Assembly: GCA_023412005.1 (NCBI GenBank)
Contig: JAEYOE010000025.1
Span: 62,001 to 126,000 of the forward strand
Direction of reading: 5' to 3'
DNA length: 64,000 nt
Origin: Bacillota bacterium
Lineage (GTDB): Bacteria > Bacillota > Clostridia > Christensenellales > SZUA-584
Shown piece by piece: positions 1 through 9,055 of this stretch. Made by a program: the position numbers and the translations under genes. The notes under the pieces are model-generated. The model was not told the origin of the DNA. It ran no database searches and worked only from the letters and a program-made list of their open reading frames with translations. Each line of letters opens with the position of its first letter. The first letter of the stretch is position 1.

Positions 1-298
1 CGTTCTGGTTCGCTCGCAGCGTGATGGTTAAAAAGCTGTATATCAGGCCACCCAGCATCGATGCCATGATGGCGCAGACCAGCGCAATAAGCAGCCCGAC
101 GATGGGGACAGGTGACGCTGTACTTGATTCATATATGAACGAACCGGCCAGCCCCGCGATACCACCAAGATACATAATACCAGGAACACCCAGGTTTAAA
201 TTACCGGATTTTTCTGTTATGATTTCACCCAATGAACCAAAGAGAATGACAGTACCGAATACAAGCGCTGCCTGTAATAAGGACAGTATCTGATCCAT
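1..298 (-). CDS. ABC transporter permease, nucleoside/simple-sugar type (partial, C-terminus outside window)
   Basis: This is the first ~99 codons of an inner-membrane permease, cut by the left edge of the window. The start is the ATG at 298-296, preceded by AAGGAGG and lying one base after the TGA of the upstream permease. Residues ~1-25 and ~40-95 are hydrophobic, with the motif GEIITEKSGNLNLGVPG near residue 25. That motif is typical of the second permease (NupQ/YufQ-like) of BMP-type importers in the BPD_transp_2 family. It would pair with the permease at 300-1397 and the ATPase at 1394-2929. Substrate (nucleoside or simple sugar) is inferred from the family only. Confidence 0.9.
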   Translation of the reverse strand, partial: MDQILSLLQAALVFGTVILFGSLGEIITEKSGNLNLGVPGIMYLGGIAGLAGSFIYESSTASPVPIVGLLIALVCAIMASMLGGLIYSFLTITLRANQN

Positions 299-299
299 A

Positions 300-1397
300 T
301 CAGCAGGCCTCCTTTCCGTTGCGGAATACCAACCTGAAATTTGTAAAGAATTCGCTGCCAAGTACGAAGAACAGGATGATGCCCGTAACCATTTGCGATG
401 CAAAGTCGTTCATGTTATATCGCGATGCAATCTCCATGGCGCCGTTTTCTAAAAACACCAGCAATGCAGCCACAAATATCATCATAAAGGTATTGAATTT
501 TGCGAGCCACGCCACAATGATGGCGATAAACCCATTACCGCCTGCCGTGCTTGTGGATATCGTATGCGACGAGCCTGCCACCGCAATAAAGCCCGCCAGA
601 CCGCAGATGGCGCCAGAAATCATCATCGTGCGAACCACAACACTCTTTACCTTAATACCGATATAACGAGCCGTACGTTCCGATTCTCCAACCACCGAGA
701 TTTCATATCCCTGCTTGGAGTATCTCAAATAAATGAACATAAAGATTGTCAACGCGAGCACAATCAACACGTTCAGCATATACTGTTCGCCAAACATCTT
801 CGGAAACCAACCGGCTTTTGTCTGCTGATTGATAATGCCCACCGTATTGGACCCAAAAGGGTTTTCCCACAACGCAACACAATACGATGTGAGCTGTATG
901 GCCACATAGTTCATCATCAATGTAAACAGCGTTTCATTCGTTCCGAAGCGTGCCTTGAACACAGCGGGGATAAAGCCCCACAATGCGCCTGCCGCTATGC
1001 TGACAACCAGCGATACCAGCAGCAGCGCCCATGTCGGCATTGACGTGCCGAGATAGATCATCACAGCGGCGGTGGCTATACCGCCAACCAGTATCTGACC
1101 TTCCGCGCCGATGTTCCAAAAGCGCATTTTAAATGCAGGCGCGAGGCCAATGCCGATACACAGCAGCATCACCATATCACGCAGTGTGACCCAAAAGCGC
1201 TTTTCAGAGCCGAAATTGCCCTCAAACATCGCGCCGTAAACCTTGAGCGGATTGAGCTTGACGATGGCATAGATGACAATAGCGCTGACGATAAGCCCCA
1301 GCAGCAAGCCGATCAGCCGAACCATCCCGGCGCGCCAGAACTTCATAGAATCGCGCTTGACAATTCGCATAAAGGGTACTGTTGATGGTTGTTTCAT
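300..1397 (-). CDS. ABC transporter permease, nucleoside/simple-sugar type
   Basis: This 365-aa permease belongs to the BPD_transp_2 family (NupP/YufP-like, first permease of BMP-type importers). About ten hydrophobic segments follow a ~25-residue cytoplasmic N-terminus. The stretch KMRFWNIGAEGQILVGG near residue 90 is the conserved loop of this family, and FGTNETLFTLMMNYVA near residue 150 is another family signature. Its ATG overlaps the stop of the ATPase gene by 4 nt (ATGA), so the two are translationally coupled. The next permease starts one base after its stop. Order binding protein, ATPase, permease, permease matches B. subtilis nupNOPQ. The nucleoside substrate is an inference. Confidence 0.93.
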   Translation of the reverse strand: MKQPSTVPFMRIVKRDSMKFWRAGMVRLIGLLLGLIVSAIVIYAIVKLNPLKVYGAMFEGNFGSEKRFWVTLRDMVMLLCIGIGLAPAFKMRFWNIGAEGQILVGGIATAAVMIYLGTSMPTWALLLVSLVVSIAAGALWGFIPAVFKARFGTNETLFTLMMNYVAIQLTSYCVALWENPFGSNTVGIINQQTKAGWFPKMFGEQYMLNVLIVLALTIFMFIYLRYSKQGYEISVVGESERTARYIGIKVKSVVVRTMMISGAICGLAGFIAVAGSSHTISTSTAGGNGFIAIIVAWLAKFNTFMMIFVAALLVFLENGAMEIASRYNMNDFASQMVTGIILFFVLGSEFFTNFRLVFRNGKEAC

Positions 1398-2929
1398 GAT
1401 TCTTCTCCCCCCAATTTGGTCATCATCATGCCGACCTGATTTTTATCTGCGCCCCTGCCGGGAATAATACCGCTGACCTTTCCGCCGCAAAGCACAAGAA
1501 TCCGGTCACAGAACTCCAGCAGCACATCCAAATCTTCGCCGACAAAGATAACGGCGACGCCCTTTTGCTTTTGCTGATTGATCAAATCATAAATGGTGTA
1601 AGATGAATTGATGTCCAGACCGCGCACAGCATAGGCTGTCATCAGGACGGTCGGCGATGAAGAAATCTCACGCCCGACCAGCACCTTTTGCACATTACCG
1701 CCGGACAGTCGCCGCACCGGTGTGGATAGCCCCGGTGTGTTCACAGACAATTCATTCACAACACGCTCTGCCACACCGCGCGGTGTTTTTCTATCGGCAA
1801 AAACGGATTTTCCCTGGCGGAATGAACGCAGCATCATGTTGTCTGTTAAATCCATACTGCCAACCAAGCCCATTCCGAGCCTGTCTTCGGGCACGAACGA
1901 CAGCGTGACACCCATGGTTAAAATATCTCTTGGGTCTTTACCGATCAGTTCTATTTCTTTTCCGGTTTCAGGATCAATATATATAATGCTTCCGCTTTCA
2001 TTCGGCTGTAAACCGGCAACAGACTCAAGCAGCTCTTTTTGTCCACAGCCGGAAATACCCGCTATACCGAGTATTTCGCCGGAATAAGCGGTAAACGATA
2101 CATTGCTTAATTTGGTGACCCCGTCAACATCGCGTACGGTCAGATCATTAACGATAAGCCGTGGTTTTGGATCGACTGGTTCAGGTCTGTCTATGTTCAG
2201 TGAAACGGCCCGACCGACCATCATATTGGTCATCTCGGAAGCGTTTGTGTCTTTGGTGGGCATCGTTCCGATGAATTCACCGCGGCGAAGCACCGCCACA
2301 CGGTCGGATAAGTCTTCCACCTCATGCAGCTTGTGCGTAATAATGACAATGGCTTTGCCGTCATCGCGCATATTGCGCAGCACGGTGAACAGCTTCTGCG
2401 TTTCCTGCGGTGTCAGAACGGCGGTAGGTTCGTCGAGTATCAAAATATCCGCTCCCCTGTAAAGCACCTTGACGATCTCCACGGTCTGTTTTTGAGAAAC
2501 CGACATATTATATATTTTCTTTTCCGGATCAACATCAAAGCCATACATCGCGCATATCTCTCGAATACGCTCGCCAACCGTCTTCATATCGAGACGGCCC
2601 TTTCCCTCCATGCCCAGAATAATGTTTTCTGCGGCTGTCAGCACATCCACAAGCTTAAAATGCTGATGGATCATACCGATGCCAAGATCATAAGCGTCCT
2701 TTGGGCTGCGGATCGATACCTCGCGCCCGTCAACCGATATATGCCCCGAATCAGGATAATAAATACCGGAGAGCATGTTCATCAGGGTTGTCTTGCCGCT
2801 GCCGTTTTCTCCGAGCAGGGCGAGAATCTCCCCTCTGTTAATATCAAGGCAGACCTTGTCATTGGCAACAACCGAGCCGAAGGTCTTTGTGATATCACAC
2901 AAACGGACAGCCGCTTTGGCGGTTTGCAT
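1394..2929 (-). CDS. ABC transporter ATPase with two fused nucleotide-binding domains (nucleoside/sugar importer)
   Basis: This 511-aa cytoplasmic ATPase powers the importer encoded with it. The N-terminal domain has Walker A GENGSGKTT at residues 40-48, signature SVSQKQTVEI, and Walker B LILDEPTAVL. The C-terminal domain has the degenerate P-loop GISGCGQKEL usual in RbsA/NupO-like proteins and signature LSGGNVQKV. Its Walker B reads VLMTAYAVRGLD and lacks the acidic residue after the hydrophobic strand. Family members often have an unequal second site (typically ...QPTRGLD), so one catalytic site is expected. The start ATG follows AAGGGGGA by 8 nt. A perfect hairpin separates it from the binding-protein gene. 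Confidence 0.94.
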   Translation of the reverse strand: MQTAKAAVRLCDITKTFGSVVANDKVCLDINRGEILALLGENGSGKTTLMNMLSGIYYPDSGHISVDGREVSIRSPKDAYDLGIGMIHQHFKLVDVLTAAENIILGMEGKGRLDMKTVGERIREICAMYGFDVDPEKKIYNMSVSQKQTVEIVKVLYRGADILILDEPTAVLTPQETQKLFTVLRNMRDDGKAIVIITHKLHEVEDLSDRVAVLRRGEFIGTMPTKDTNASEMTNMMVGRAVSLNIDRPEPVDPKPRLIVNDLTVRDVDGVTKLSNVSFTAYSGEILGIAGISGCGQKELLESVAGLQPNESGSIIYIDPETGKEIELIGKDPRDILTMGVTLSFVPEDRLGMGLVGSMDLTDNMMLRSFRQGKSVFADRKTPRGVAERVVNELSVNTPGLSTPVRRLSGGNVQKVLVGREISSSPTVLMTAYAVRGLDINSSYTIYDLINQQKQKGVAVIFVGEDLDVLLEFCDRILVLCGGKVSGIIPGRGADKNQVGMMMTKLGGEES

Positions 2930-2950
2930 GGTGGATTCCCCCTTGGAAAA

Positions 2951-2993
2951 ATGATAGAAAGAGCCACTTTACGGTGGCTCTTTCCGCTTACAC
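2951..2993 (-). terminator. Intercistronic terminator/attenuator between the BMP lipoprotein and its ATPase gene
   Basis: A perfect 10-bp stem (2958-2967 with 2974-2983, loop of 6) is followed on the minus strand by CTATCATTTTT. It lies after the binding-protein stop (3005) and before the ATPase start (2929). Partial termination here would give more binding protein than transporter, a common arrangement in ABC importer operons. Confidence 0.75.
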
Positions 2994-3004
2994 TTTGATT
3001 GTAA

Positions 3005-4228
3005 TTATTGGGCGTTGAGTTCGGTGATACCGTCAATACGCAGACCGAAGTACGGCGCGCTGCGCAGTGTGGATTCCATAAATATACCGTTCTCAATGGC
3101 TTCGCCAGTATCGCCGACCCAGTCATTGTTGGTATCAATCGCGAGGTACGTGGTCACTTTTTCACCGCCGACAGTGAAGTTGGCTGTGTCGAATACATTG
3201 AGGCTGCCGTCTTTCAGAGCGGCTTCAACTTCGGCCACTTTCTTGTCTGTGCCTGCAGCACAGCTTGCGCCCAGCTTAGAGATCATCACAGCGCCTTCGT
3301 TATAGCCTTCGGCCCAGTCTGTGTCAATTTCTTTGCCTTCTTTAATGCAATTGAATGCATAGGTGTAGTAAACGCTCCAGTCATTCTGAGCACTGGTCAG
3401 CGCAGCGGTTGGCGCAACGGAGAGCATATCCACGTTGTAGCCCACACAGTAAACGGTGGTGCCGCCTTTAAGCAGCGCTTCGCAGGCACCGGGAGCACCG
3501 GTGGAGTCAGCATGCTGGCTGATGATGATGCAGCCGGAGGAAACCAGTGAATTGGCCGCTTCAGCTTCAGCTGTCGGGTCATACCAAGAGTTGGTATAGG
3601 ATACATCCATCACAACGTTGTCCACAACGGATTTCACGCCGAGATAGAAACCGGTGTAGCCGGATACCACTTCAGCATACGGGTAAGCACCGACATAACC
3701 GATTTTGATGTTGCCGTCAACCATGTTCTTATCCGTGACTTTGCCGTCTTTAACGAGCTCAGCCAGCTTCATGCCGGCGACAACGCCCGATACATAACGA
3801 GACTCATACGTGTCGTTAAACGCGTTTTTGAAATTCGGCAGTTTCGAAAGAGCGGCCTGATCGCCCGTCATCGAAATAAAGGTCACGTCTTCATTTTCGC
3901 TGGCAGCCTGCTGCATATAGCTCTGATGGCCGTAGCTGTCTGAGAAGATGTAGGTGCAGCCCTGCTCAACAAGATCCGTTGCGGTATCATAGCATTTTTC
4001 GTCTTCGGGCACGTTGTACTTCCAGATGATCTGGTCGTCAGCAATCCCAACCGCCGCAGCGGCTTTCTTGATGCCGTCGATGTGGGCAAAGTCGTAACCG
4101 GTGTTTTCATCGTGAACCAAAATCACGCCGATTTTTGTCGCGGAAGAAGCGGCCGGTGCGCTGCAGCCGGTGAAAGCGAAAACCAACACCATGGCAATCG
4201 CCAAAACCAATACAATAGTCTTTTTCAT
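3005..4228 (-). CDS. bmpA: BMP-family substrate-binding lipoprotein
   Basis: This 407-aa lipoprotein has a signal peptide with lipobox FTGC at about residues 19-22. It is followed by a periplasmic-binding-protein fold of the BMP/PnrA family, which binds purine nucleosides. Family motifs visible are GVILVHDENTGYDFAHIDGIKKAA near residue 36, DQAALSKLPNFKNAF and YVGAYPYAEVVSGYTGFYLGV. It would sit on the outer face of the membrane and deliver ligand to the two permeases. The start ATG follows AAGGAGG by 6 nt. It is the first gene of the operon, with its own promoter at 4291-4319 and an attenuator after it. Confidence 0.95.
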   Translation of the reverse strand: MKKTIVLVLAIAMVLVFAFTGCSAPAASSATKIGVILVHDENTGYDFAHIDGIKKAAAAVGIADDQIIWKYNVPEDEKCYDTATDLVEQGCTYIFSDSYGHQSYMQQAASENEDVTFISMTGDQAALSKLPNFKNAFNDTYESRYVSGVVAGMKLAELVKDGKVTDKNMVDGNIKIGYVGAYPYAEVVSGYTGFYLGVKSVVDNVVMDVSYTNSWYDPTAEAEAANSLVSSGCIIISQHADSTGAPGACEALLKGGTTVYCVGYNVDMLSVAPTAALTSAQNDWSVYYTYAFNCIKEGKEIDTDWAEGYNEGAVMISKLGASCAAGTDKKVAEVEAALKDGSLNVFDTANFTVGGEKVTTYLAIDTNNDWVGDTGEAIENGIFMESTLRSAPYFGLRIDGITELNAQ

Positions 4229-4290
4229 TTGTTCCTCCTTAGAATTTAATTAAAAAAAATGTGAAGGTTAAACTAATTTTGTTACATGTC

Positions 4291-4319
4291 ATCTTACTAT
4301 ATTTTAAGGCAATTGTGAA
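4291..4319 (-). promoter_or_regulatory. Promoter of the BMP importer operon
   Basis: On the minus strand TTCACA (4319-4314), a 17-nt spacer and TAAGAT (4296-4291) lie about 60 nt before the binding-protein start. No operator or riboswitch is evident. Confidence 0.6.
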
Positions 4320-4362
4320 GCCTTTTTCATTTGTGCTGGCGTCTAAATTTCTTTTTTTTGCG

Positions 4363-5160
4363 CTAACTTAATTTTATATCAAAATCAGGTAAAAAAGCGG
4401 TTTTAATTATGGCCAGCCACTCTCGCACATGGCAGGATAACCAAATGCGCCAACCCGTTGGCGATGGTATACCGTATGCGCTAAACCCAAGTGCTCTGGC
4501 TGTATTCAACGCACGGTATATATGATAATCGCTCGTCACAATCGCCACATCGTTGCCAAGGCTTTGCCGTTTTGCAATTTCCAGCGAATACTCAAGGTTC
4601 TCCTCTGTGCTCGTAGATTGGTCTTCCATGTAGATCCGCGCGTCATCAATCCCGCGCGATTCCAGATAGCGTCTCATCGCCTCCGCCTCCGACATCGGCT
4701 CATTGCTTCCCTGCCCGCCCGAAACGATCACCTCGGCGTTGGGATGTTCCGTCAAAAATCGATAGGCCGTATCCAGCCTGTTCTTAAGTGAAACGGTCAG
4801 CCCCCCATCCGGAAAAATACCACACCCCAGCACAATCACCGTGTCTGCGGCTTCACCCGGTTCACTCACCGCCGCCACCGTCATCAGAGATTCCAGCACC
4901 AGTATCCCGACAAGCGCCACACACACAATGCCGATGATTGTTACGCGCAGCCATTTGGGTTTCAGCACCGGTTTATCGTATTTCAAATGCCAGACAGCCC
5001 AACCAATCAGTACAATGCCCAAAGCGCCGGGTGCAGCCATGCCGATGCTGAAGCCTACCGATACGGATGCCGCAATCACGCTCCATATAAAAATGGTCAG
5101 CCCAAGAAGGATTACCCCTGCAAATGCCCATTTCTTCCACGACCTTTTTGATAAATTCAA
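4363..5160 (-). CDS. YdcF/SanA/ElyC-family (DUF218) membrane protein
   Basis: This 265-aa protein has two or three N-terminal membrane segments (residues ~12-95) and then a DUF218 domain. DUF218 features visible are DTVIVLGCGIFPDG, RLDTAYRFL, VIVSGGQGSNEPMSEAEAM, STSTEENLEYS and AIVTSDYHIYRAL. Relatives such as E. coli SanA and ElyC affect envelope integrity and undecaprenyl-phosphate use, but the activity is not firmly known. The start is probably TTG at 5160-5158, preceded by AGGGGGA. It lies 48 nt downstream of truA in the same direction and may be cotranscribed. Confidence 0.88.
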   Translation of the reverse strand: MNLSKRSWKKWAFAGVILLGLTIFIWSVIAASVSVGFSIGMAAPGALGIVLIGWAVWHLKYDKPVLKPKWLRVTIIGIVCVALVGILVLESLMTVAAVSEPGEAADTVIVLGCGIFPDGGLTVSLKNRLDTAYRFLTEHPNAEVIVSGGQGSNEPMSEAEAMRRYLESRGIDDARIYMEDQSTSTEENLEYSLEIAKRQSLGNDVAIVTSDYHIYRALNTARALGFSAYGIPSPTGWRIWLSCHVREWLAIIKTAFLPDFDIKLS

Positions 5161-5208
5161 GATGTCTTTCCCCCTAAAAATAACTCACCCCACCAAAAAA
5201 GCCTCTAT

Positions 5209-5949
5209 TTACAGCGTATCATACGTCACGGATACCATCGTCAGCCCCTTAGCCGGTGCCGTCACGCCCGCCTTTTCTCTGTCTTTGCTTGCTATAATGC
5301 TCCGCATGGAAGCGGGCGTTCTCTTCCCCTGCCCGATTTCTATGAGAGTCCCCGCGATGATACGCACCATATGATACAAAAATCCCGTGCCTTTGATATC
5401 TATGCGAAGAAACGGTTCCTCCTCCGTGATTATAAGGCTGTTAACGGTGCGTACCGTGTCCGTCACCTCACTGCCGCTTGCACAGAAGGCCGCATAATCA
5501 TGCGTCCCCAAAACATACGCAGCCGCTTCGCGCATCGCCGTAACGTTCAATGCCCCGCGCACATGCGCTGCTGTGTGGCGCATAATCGCCGGAGCCTGCG
5601 CCGCATTGTGTATCGTATAGCGATAGTGCTTTCCTTTGGCATCAAAGCGTGCGTGAAAATCATCGTGAGTTTTCTCAGAGCTTTTCACGCGGATATCCGG
5701 CGGCAGGTGCATATTCATCGCGAAGCAAATCCTATCGGGGGGAATGGTGCTTTGTGTATCCATATGCGCAACCTGTGCCAGCGCATGAACCCCCGCGTCC
5801 GTTCGCCCCGCACCGTGAATTCTCACCGGCTCGCCGGCTGCGGCCTTAAAGGCGCGTTCCAGCACCTCCTGTACCGAAAGAGCGTTCAGCTGCCGCTGCC
5901 AGCCCGCATAATGAGTTCCGTCGTATTCAATAACAAGCTTTATCCGCAT
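5209..5949 (-). CDS. truA: tRNA pseudouridine(38-40) synthase TruA
   Basis: This 246-aa cytosolic enzyme converts U38-U40 of the tRNA anticodon arm to pseudouridine. The N-terminus MRIKLVIEYDGTHYAGWQ is the family signature. The catalytic Asp is in GAGRTDAGVHA at about residue 55, and the C-terminal motif RTVNSL...FLYHMVRII is present. The ATG at 5949 is chosen because AGGAG lies 7 nt upstream and the family starts here; a longer frame reaching 6003 is not needed. In many Clostridia truA follows ecfT and precedes rplM-rpsI. Here a divergent gene (6176-7339) separates it from ecfT, and rplM-rpsI do not follow. Confidence 0.96.
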   Translation of the reverse strand: MRIKLVIEYDGTHYAGWQRQLNALSVQEVLERAFKAAAGEPVRIHGAGRTDAGVHALAQVAHMDTQSTIPPDRICFAMNMHLPPDIRVKSSEKTHDDFHARFDAKGKHYRYTIHNAAQAPAIMRHTAAHVRGALNVTAMREAAAYVLGTHDYAAFCASGSEVTDTVRTVNSLIITEEEPFLRIDIKGTGFLYHMVRIIAGTLIEIGQGKRTPASMRSIIASKDREKAGVTAPAKGLTMVSVTYDTL

Positions 5950-6101
5950 TATGAGGCTCCTGTCCGCGCCGTCTTGAGAGTTTCGTTGCCTTTGAGCAAA
6001 CATACGTTAAATTATAATTGAATTACGTTGCATATGCAAATTAATCAGATCCCCTTAGTTTAACTGCATCTTCCGTATCCCAACAGCATTTCAACTTTTT
6101 G

Positions 6102-6130
6102 TTTACCATATTTATCATAAGTAGTATACT
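6102..6130 (+). promoter_or_regulatory. Promoter of the UPF0104 gene
   Basis: TTTACC (6102-6107), a 17-nt spacer and TATACT (6125-6130) precede the start at 6176. The sequence around it is A/T-rich, unlike the genes on both sides. Confidence 0.6.
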
Positions 6131-6175
6131 GTAAAAATTGCATATTAAGGGTTAAAACCATAATCTGGAGACGAC

Positions 6176-7339
6176 ATGAAAAAAAACAAAAAACAAATAA
6201 TTTCTATATGTTATCTTTTACTGGTCTTCTCGGTTACACTTGTACTCGCTATTATCCTTTCAAAGGAGAGCGCAGGCATCAAAGAAATTTTGAAGTCTCT
6301 GAATCCTATCTGGCTTTTTATTGCCTTTGGCTGTATGGTGGCTTATCTTTTTATCGAGTCATGGGCCGTTTGGTATATCACGTCTTTCATGTATAAAAAG
6401 CTCAAATTCAAGTATATTGTGAAGCTTGATATTATCGGGAATTATTACGGTGCAATCACACCGGCGGCGTTTGGGTTTCAGCCTTCTCAAATTGCGTATA
6501 TGAAACGTGACGGCGTGCCTGTTGGAATATCAACTTTTATTCAGACAATAAAGCTTATGGCTTATGAGGTTGTCATCCTCGTGCTTTGTATCATCTTTAT
6601 GTCTTTCAAGGGTGTTTATTTCCATCAAAACGATCCGGAAATATTCTGGCTTTCCGTGTTCGGCGCATTAATCAATCTTTTCGTCATTTTTGTGATGGTA
6701 CTGGCTATCGTTAAATACAAAGTGCTCCGCAGAATGGTCATCGCAATCACGAATTTTCTGGCGAAAATTAAGATCGTGAAGCACCTCGATAAACTCCGGA
6801 CAACAATTGACATGACGCTGGATGAATTTCATGGCAGCGCCAAATACTTAAAAGAATACAAAGGCAAAGTGGTCATCTCCTGCCTGCTGACATTGATTCA
6901 ATGGCTGTTCTTTTTTACAATACCGTATTGCCTCTATAACGCTTTTGGATTCGGTATGCTTAACGGAAACAGCGGTGCCATGGGAACGATCTCTGTATTT
7001 GATGAGTTTACCACCATCGTCGCGATGGCTGCATTCCTCTTCCTCGCCGTTCACTTTATGCCTATACCAGGCTCGAGCGGTGCGACAGAGGCCGGCTTCG
7101 GTATTTTTTTCGGCAGCTTCTTCCTTGCAGGATCGGCCGCCGCGATGTTCATCTGGCGTCTGACGACTTACTATTCAATGATTATTCTGGGGTTCATCGT
7201 GATTTTCTTCGACGGTGTATCCCGCAAAAAGTCAAAATTGATCTTAGGCAACGCAGATGATCCTCCGCCGCAAAACAAGACGTTCTCAATCAGTCAATAC
7301 GGATTCGATAAAAATAGCAGCCGGGAAAACGGCGACTGA
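6176..7339 (+). CDS. UPF0104 / lysylphosphatidylglycerol synthase transmembrane-region (flippase-like) protein
   Basis: This 387-aa integral membrane protein has about eight hydrophobic segments. It matches the UPF0104 family, related to the flippase half of MprF. Family hallmarks are YYGAITPAAFGFQPSQIAYM near residue 88 and MPIPGSSGATEAGFGIFF near residue 297; the second resembles the conserved P-(I/V)PG-(S/G)-G-ATE loop. No aminoacyl-phosphatidylglycerol synthase domain follows, so it is probably a stand-alone lipid-handling protein. ATG follows GGAGACGAC. It is transcribed against its neighbours truA and ecfT and its codons are more A/T-rich, which suggests insertion between two genes that are usually adjacent. 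The transported lipid is unknown. Confidence 0.85.
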   Translation: MKKNKKQIISICYLLLVFSVTLVLAIILSKESAGIKEILKSLNPIWLFIAFGCMVAYLFIESWAVWYITSFMYKKLKFKYIVKLDIIGNYYGAITPAAFGFQPSQIAYMKRDGVPVGISTFIQTIKLMAYEVVILVLCIIFMSFKGVYFHQNDPEIFWLSVFGALINLFVIFVMVLAIVKYKVLRRMVIAITNFLAKIKIVKHLDKLRTTIDMTLDEFHGSAKYLKEYKGKVVISCLLTLIQWLFFFTIPYCLYNAFGFGMLNGNSGAMGTISVFDEFTTIVAMAAFLFLAVHFMPIPGSSGATEAGFGIFFGSFFLAGSAAAMFIWRLTTYYSMIILGFIVIFFDGVSRKKSKLILGNADDPPPQNKTFSISQYGFDKNSSRENGD

Positions 7340-7397
7340 CCAATTTGCCCTGCTGCCTTGATTTCAAATGTGTTTTAAGCGGCCGTCATGCCACTTT

Positions 7398-8192
7398 TTA
7401 ATAGCCAAAAGCCGCAAAAACGATCAGCCCTGCCACCACCGCCATGGCGATGATATCGCGGACATGCATATGCATGACCTTCATACGCGTGCGCCCTTCG
7501 CCGCCGTGATAGCAGCGCGACTCCATCGCAAAGGCAAGCTCGTCGGCGCGTCGAAACGCGCTGACAAACAGCGGCACCAGCAGCGGTACCATGCCCGCTG
7601 CCCTTTTAAATATGCTGCCCGAGTCAAACTCCGCGCCTCTCGCAGTCTGCGCCTTCATAATCTTATCCGTCTCCTCGATCAGCGTGGGTATAAAACGCAT
7701 CGCGATTGTCATCATCATCGCGAGCTCGTGCACCGGGAACTTCACCCTCTTCAGCGGCTTTAGCAGGCTCTCAATGCCGTCTGTCAGCGCGATCGGCGAT
7801 GTGGTTAGCGTCAGCATCGTTGTGGCCGTAATCAGGAATATGAGCCGTACAGCCAGCCGTATGGCACTGTTGAGGCCTTCCTGTGAAACGCGGAAAATCC
7901 ACCACGAGAAAAGCTCAGTGCCGCCCGAGTAAAAAAAGGTGTTCAGTATAAATGTCAGCAGTATGATAAACCACAGCGGTTTCAAGCCGCGCAGCACGAA
8001 TTTGACGTTCACGCGAGACAGTATGATCGTGGCCACCAGAAACGCAAAAACAACGAGGTTACCGGGCAGCGTATCCATCAGGAATATCAGCACAATAATC
8101 GCGATAACGAGAACGAGCTTGATGCGCGGATCCAGCCGGTGGATGACCGAATTGCCGGGGAAATACTGACCGAGAGAGACATTTTTAATCAT
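7398..8192 (-). CDS. ecfT: ECF transporter transmembrane component EcfT
   Basis: This 264-aa protein has five or six membrane segments and is the shared scaffold of group II ECF vitamin transporters. It connects exchangeable S components with the ATPases. The sequence HRLDPRIKLV near residue 17 and a C-terminal cytoplasmic part with ARGAEF and RADELAFAMESRCY are diagnostic; the two Ala-Arg-Gly-like helices bind the ATPases. Its ATG overlaps the ecfA2 stop by 4 nt. No S component is encoded here, as expected for a shared module. Confidence 0.95.
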   Translation of the reverse strand: MIKNVSLGQYFPGNSVIHRLDPRIKLVLVIAIIVLIFLMDTLPGNLVVFAFLVATIILSRVNVKFVLRGLKPLWFIILLTFILNTFFYSGGTELFSWWIFRVSQEGLNSAIRLAVRLIFLITATTMLTLTTSPIALTDGIESLLKPLKRVKFPVHELAMMMTIAMRFIPTLIEETDKIMKAQTARGAEFDSGSIFKRAAGMVPLLVPLFVSAFRRADELAFAMESRCYHGGEGRTRMKVMHMHVRDIIAMAVVAGLIVFAAFGY

Positions 8193-9055
8193 TTACTGCC
8201 TCCCTTTGCACCGGATATCAGCCGCACAGCGGCTTCCTCCAGCTCGTCAAGCCGTATCACATTGTCGCCCACTTGACGCCCCTTGGCGCGTAGCTGCAGC
8301 GCGATACGCGCCACATACGGCACGTCCAGCCCCATTTCCTTCAGCTCGTCTTCTCTTAAAAAAACCTTTTGCGGGGTGTCGTCCATCACCAGCTTTGCAC
8401 CGTTCAGCACCGCCACACGGTGCGCGTATTCAGCCAGGTCGTCCATCGAGTGCGTGATCATAAGTATCGTGACACCCTCGCCATTGAGATGCGTAATCAG
8501 GTTCATCAAGTGCGTGCGCCCTTTCGGATCCAGCCCGGCCACCGGCTCGTCGAGTATCAGAACCTGCGGGCGTATCGCCAGCACACCGGCAATCGCTACA
8601 CGCCGTTTCTGTCCGCCGGACAGCTCGAAGGGGGACAAATCCTTAACTCCCTCAAAATCGAGTTCCATCAGCTCCATGGCGTGTTTCACACGCTGCTCAA
8701 TCTCGTCCTCCGGCACACCCGTCTTTTTGGGGCCGAACGCAATGTCCTTATACACTGTTTCTTCAAAAAGCTGATGCTCGGGGTATTGAAACACCACGCC
8801 GACCGATCGGCGCAGCGTCTTTCTGTCGTAGTCCTTTTGTGCTATGTCGGCTCCGTCAATCAAAACCTGACCCGATGTGGGTTTAAGCAACCCCGCAATC
8901 AGCCCGATCAGCGTGGTTTTGCCGGACCCCGTATGGCCGATGATACCTAAGAATTCGCCATCGTTAATTTTCAGGCTGATGTTGTCCACAGCCTTCGATT
9001 CAAACGGCGTTCCCGGCATATAGGTGTATGTTAAATTCTTCAGCTCAATTGACAT
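8189..9055 (-). CDS. ecfA2: ECF transporter ATPase EcfA2
   Basis: This 288-aa ABC ATPase has Walker A GHTGSGKTT near residue 41, the Q-loop in VFQYPEHQLFEETV, signature LSGGQKRRV, Walker B VLILDEPVAGLDP and switch His in MITHSMDD. The FQYPEHQLFE motif is characteristic of EcfA2. It forms a heterodimer with EcfA1. Its start lies 16 nt inside the end of ecfA1, after GGTGG, so translation is coupled. Confidence 0.96.
   Translation of the reverse strand: MSIELKNLTYTYMPGTPFESKAVDNISLKINDGEFLGIIGHTGSGKTTLIGLIAGLLKPTSGQVLIDGADIAQKDYDRKTLRRSVGVVFQYPEHQLFEETVYKDIAFGPKKTGVPEDEIEQRVKHAMELMELDFEGVKDLSPFELSGGQKRRVAIAGVLAIRPQVLILDEPVAGLDPKGRTHLMNLITHLNGEGVTILMITHSMDDLAEYAHRVAVLNGAKLVMDDTPQKVFLREDELKEMGLDVPYVARIALQLRAKGRQVGDNVIRLDELEEAAVRLISGAKGGSK

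Noticed and set aside
4229..4362. Purine riboswitch before the nucleoside importer operon
   Set aside because: The space between promoter and start is ~60 nt, too short, and no riboswitch core was recognised.
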